Assembly: GCA_015063685.1 (NCBI GenBank)
Contig: SVTR01000017.1
Span: 1 to 61,460 of the forward strand
DNA: 61,460 nucleotides
Source of the DNA: Oscillospiraceae bacterium
Lineage (GTDB): Bacteria; Bacillota; Clostridia; Oscillospirales; CAG-272
Reading direction: 5' to 3'
A model generated the notes under the pieces. The model had not been told where the DNA came from. It searched no databases and saw only the letters and a program-made list of their open reading frames with translations. A program made the position numbers and the translations under genes. Numbering within the stretch: position 1 is the first letter of the stretch; every line of letters starts with the position of its first letter. Of this stretch, positions 60,567-61,460 are shown piece by piece.

Positions 60567-61460
60567 ATGAATATTCATTCCCTCCCCCGCGCCTCGGCCA
60601 TCATTGACAGAGCCGCGCTGATTCATAATTACACATCCCTGTCTCGGGGCGCGGCCGTCTCCCCCAAGATCGCCCCCATCGCCGTGGTCAAGGCCAACGC
60701 CTACGGTCACGGTGTCGATACCGTGACCACCACGCTGTGGCAGGCGGGATGCCGTCACTTCGCCACGGCCACCTTAGAGGAAGCCGTCTCGGTCAGCCGT
60801 CTATTAGCCGACGGTCTGAGCCAGCGCCCCGCTCTTTTGCTGGTGCTGGGCTACACGGCGCCTGAGGAGGTACCCGTGGCCGCAGAAAATCAGATCACCC
60901 TGACCTGCGTCTCTTTGGCACATGCCGAGGCACTGTCTGAGGCCGCCAAGAAAACCCACGTCACCGTCAACTGCCACATAGCCCTGGACACAGGCATGAA
61001 CCGCATCGGCCTCGCCGCGCAACGCCCCGAGGATATCCCCGCCGCCGCGGCAGACGCGGAGCGTATCATGACCTTGGCAGGCCTTCGGGTCACGGGCATG
61101 TTCACCCATTTCGCCCTGGCGGACGAGGATTATGACGCTGCCGTTGCCCCTGACAGCCACACTCTGACCCAATATCAAAGATATCGCGCCGTCTACGATC
61201 TGTTGGTTAAGGCGGGGAAACGCCCGGACTTCTGTCATATATGCAACAGCGCCGCCGCCATCCGCATGCCGCCCTTGTACCCGGATATGTGCTTTGACGG
61301 TGTTCGCTTGGGCATCAGCCTGTATGGCTACGGGGTATCTCCCACGCCCCATCACACCTATGTCCTGCGTCCCGTCATGAAGCTCAGAACCCGTGTGGTG
61401 CATCTGCACACCCTCCTCCCCGGGGAGATCGTCAGCTACGGCGGGCGCTTCAAGGCTGAT
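60567..61460 (+). CDS. alr: Alanine racemase, N-terminal part (cut by the window edge)
   Basis: 298 codons are visible and no stop is reached. PLP-enzyme fold III with catalytic-Lys motif VVKANAYGHGVD (about residues 40-51), LDTGMNRIGL, GMFTHFALAD and the substrate/PLP-site segment HICNSAAAIRMP. DGVRLGISLYG is the conserved PLP-phosphate region. Makes D-alanine for peptidoglycan. ATG at 60567 follows AAGGAG (60554-60559) with a 7-nt gap. Confidence 0.95.
   Translation, partial: MNIHSLPRASAIIDRAALIHNYTSLSRGAAVSPKIAPIAVVKANAYGHGVDTVTTTLWQAGCRHFATATLEEAVSVSRLLADGLSQRPALLLVLGYTAPEEVPVAAENQITLTCVSLAHAEALSEAAKKTHVTVNCHIALDTGMNRIGLAAQRPEDIPAAAADAERIMTLAGLRVTGMFTHFALADEDYDAAVAPDSHTLTQYQRYRAVYDLLVKAGKRPDFCHICNSAAAIRMPPLYPDMCFDGVRLGISLYGYGVSPTPHHTYVLRPVMKLRTRVVHLHTLLPGEIVSYGGRFKAD

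Overview
The window looks like chromosome from a spore-forming Clostridia-type (Firmicutes) bacterium, probably a gut or anaerobic lineage. Evidence: a SpoVT-type AbrB regulator, strong AGGAGG ribosome binding sites, vegetative promoters of the TTGACA-17-TATAAT kind before many genes, U-tailed hairpin terminators, BspA-type leucine-rich repeat lipoproteins, many ECF sigma/surface-protein arrangements and coding GC in the mid-50s with AT-rich gaps. No phage, IS transposase, CRISPR array, rRNA or tRNA was recognised.

Layout. 0.3-6.9 kb (minus): an RNA/housekeeping operon of a zinc-ribbon DnaQ-like exonuclease, DUF2007 protein, thiI, M48 protease, phosphoribosyltransferase and aspS. 7-12 kb: a BspA-type LRR lipoprotein, comM/yifB, a CDF metal transporter and spoVT. 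12-27.6 kb (minus): the most distinctive region, a seven-gene operon made of a carbohydrate-binding-module/solute-binding fusion, two sugar-type permeases, an NHL-TPR-Yip1 membrane protein, a 1933-residue DUF5696 secreted protein and two more permeases, with no ATPase gene. It starts from a promoter some 400 nt upstream of the first start codon. 28.5-37.9 kb: an RlmI-like rRNA methyltransferase, an XRE regulator with a palindromic promoter-operator, and an envelope cluster (SEDS protein, nagA, DUF975-like membrane protein, CapD-type sugar dehydratase, ComEC-like metallo-hydrolase lipoprotein).

37.9-40.3 kb holds nested inverted repeats, a compact structured RNA with its own promoter and terminator, a DUF6809-like small protein and proS. 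40.4-46.1 kb (minus) holds two tandem copies of an ECF sigma factor translationally coupled to a single-pass membrane LRR protein; the two copies share a 29-bp promoter motif and an identical 86-bp membrane-segment stretch. 46.2-50.3 kb (plus) holds rpsO, pnp and a VanY-like protein that has lost its catalytic residues. 50.3-55.5 kb (minus) is an ABC exporter followed by a stalk-only lipoprotein, two Cthe_2159-type beta-helix lipoproteins and a small cysteine-rich membrane protein. 55.6-60.3 kb (minus) is a one-carbon group: COG2509-type flavoprotein, metF and short metH. The right edge cuts through alr (plus).

How it works together: much of the window serves RNA metabolism (aspS, proS, thiI, pnp, rpsO, rRNA methyltransferase) and the cell surface (SEDS, CapD, NagA, alr, VanY-like, many lipoproteins with Thr/Glu-rich stalks). 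The 12-27.6 kb operon is best read as a glycan capture and import locus that borrows an ATPase encoded elsewhere; its substrate cannot be told from sequence alone.
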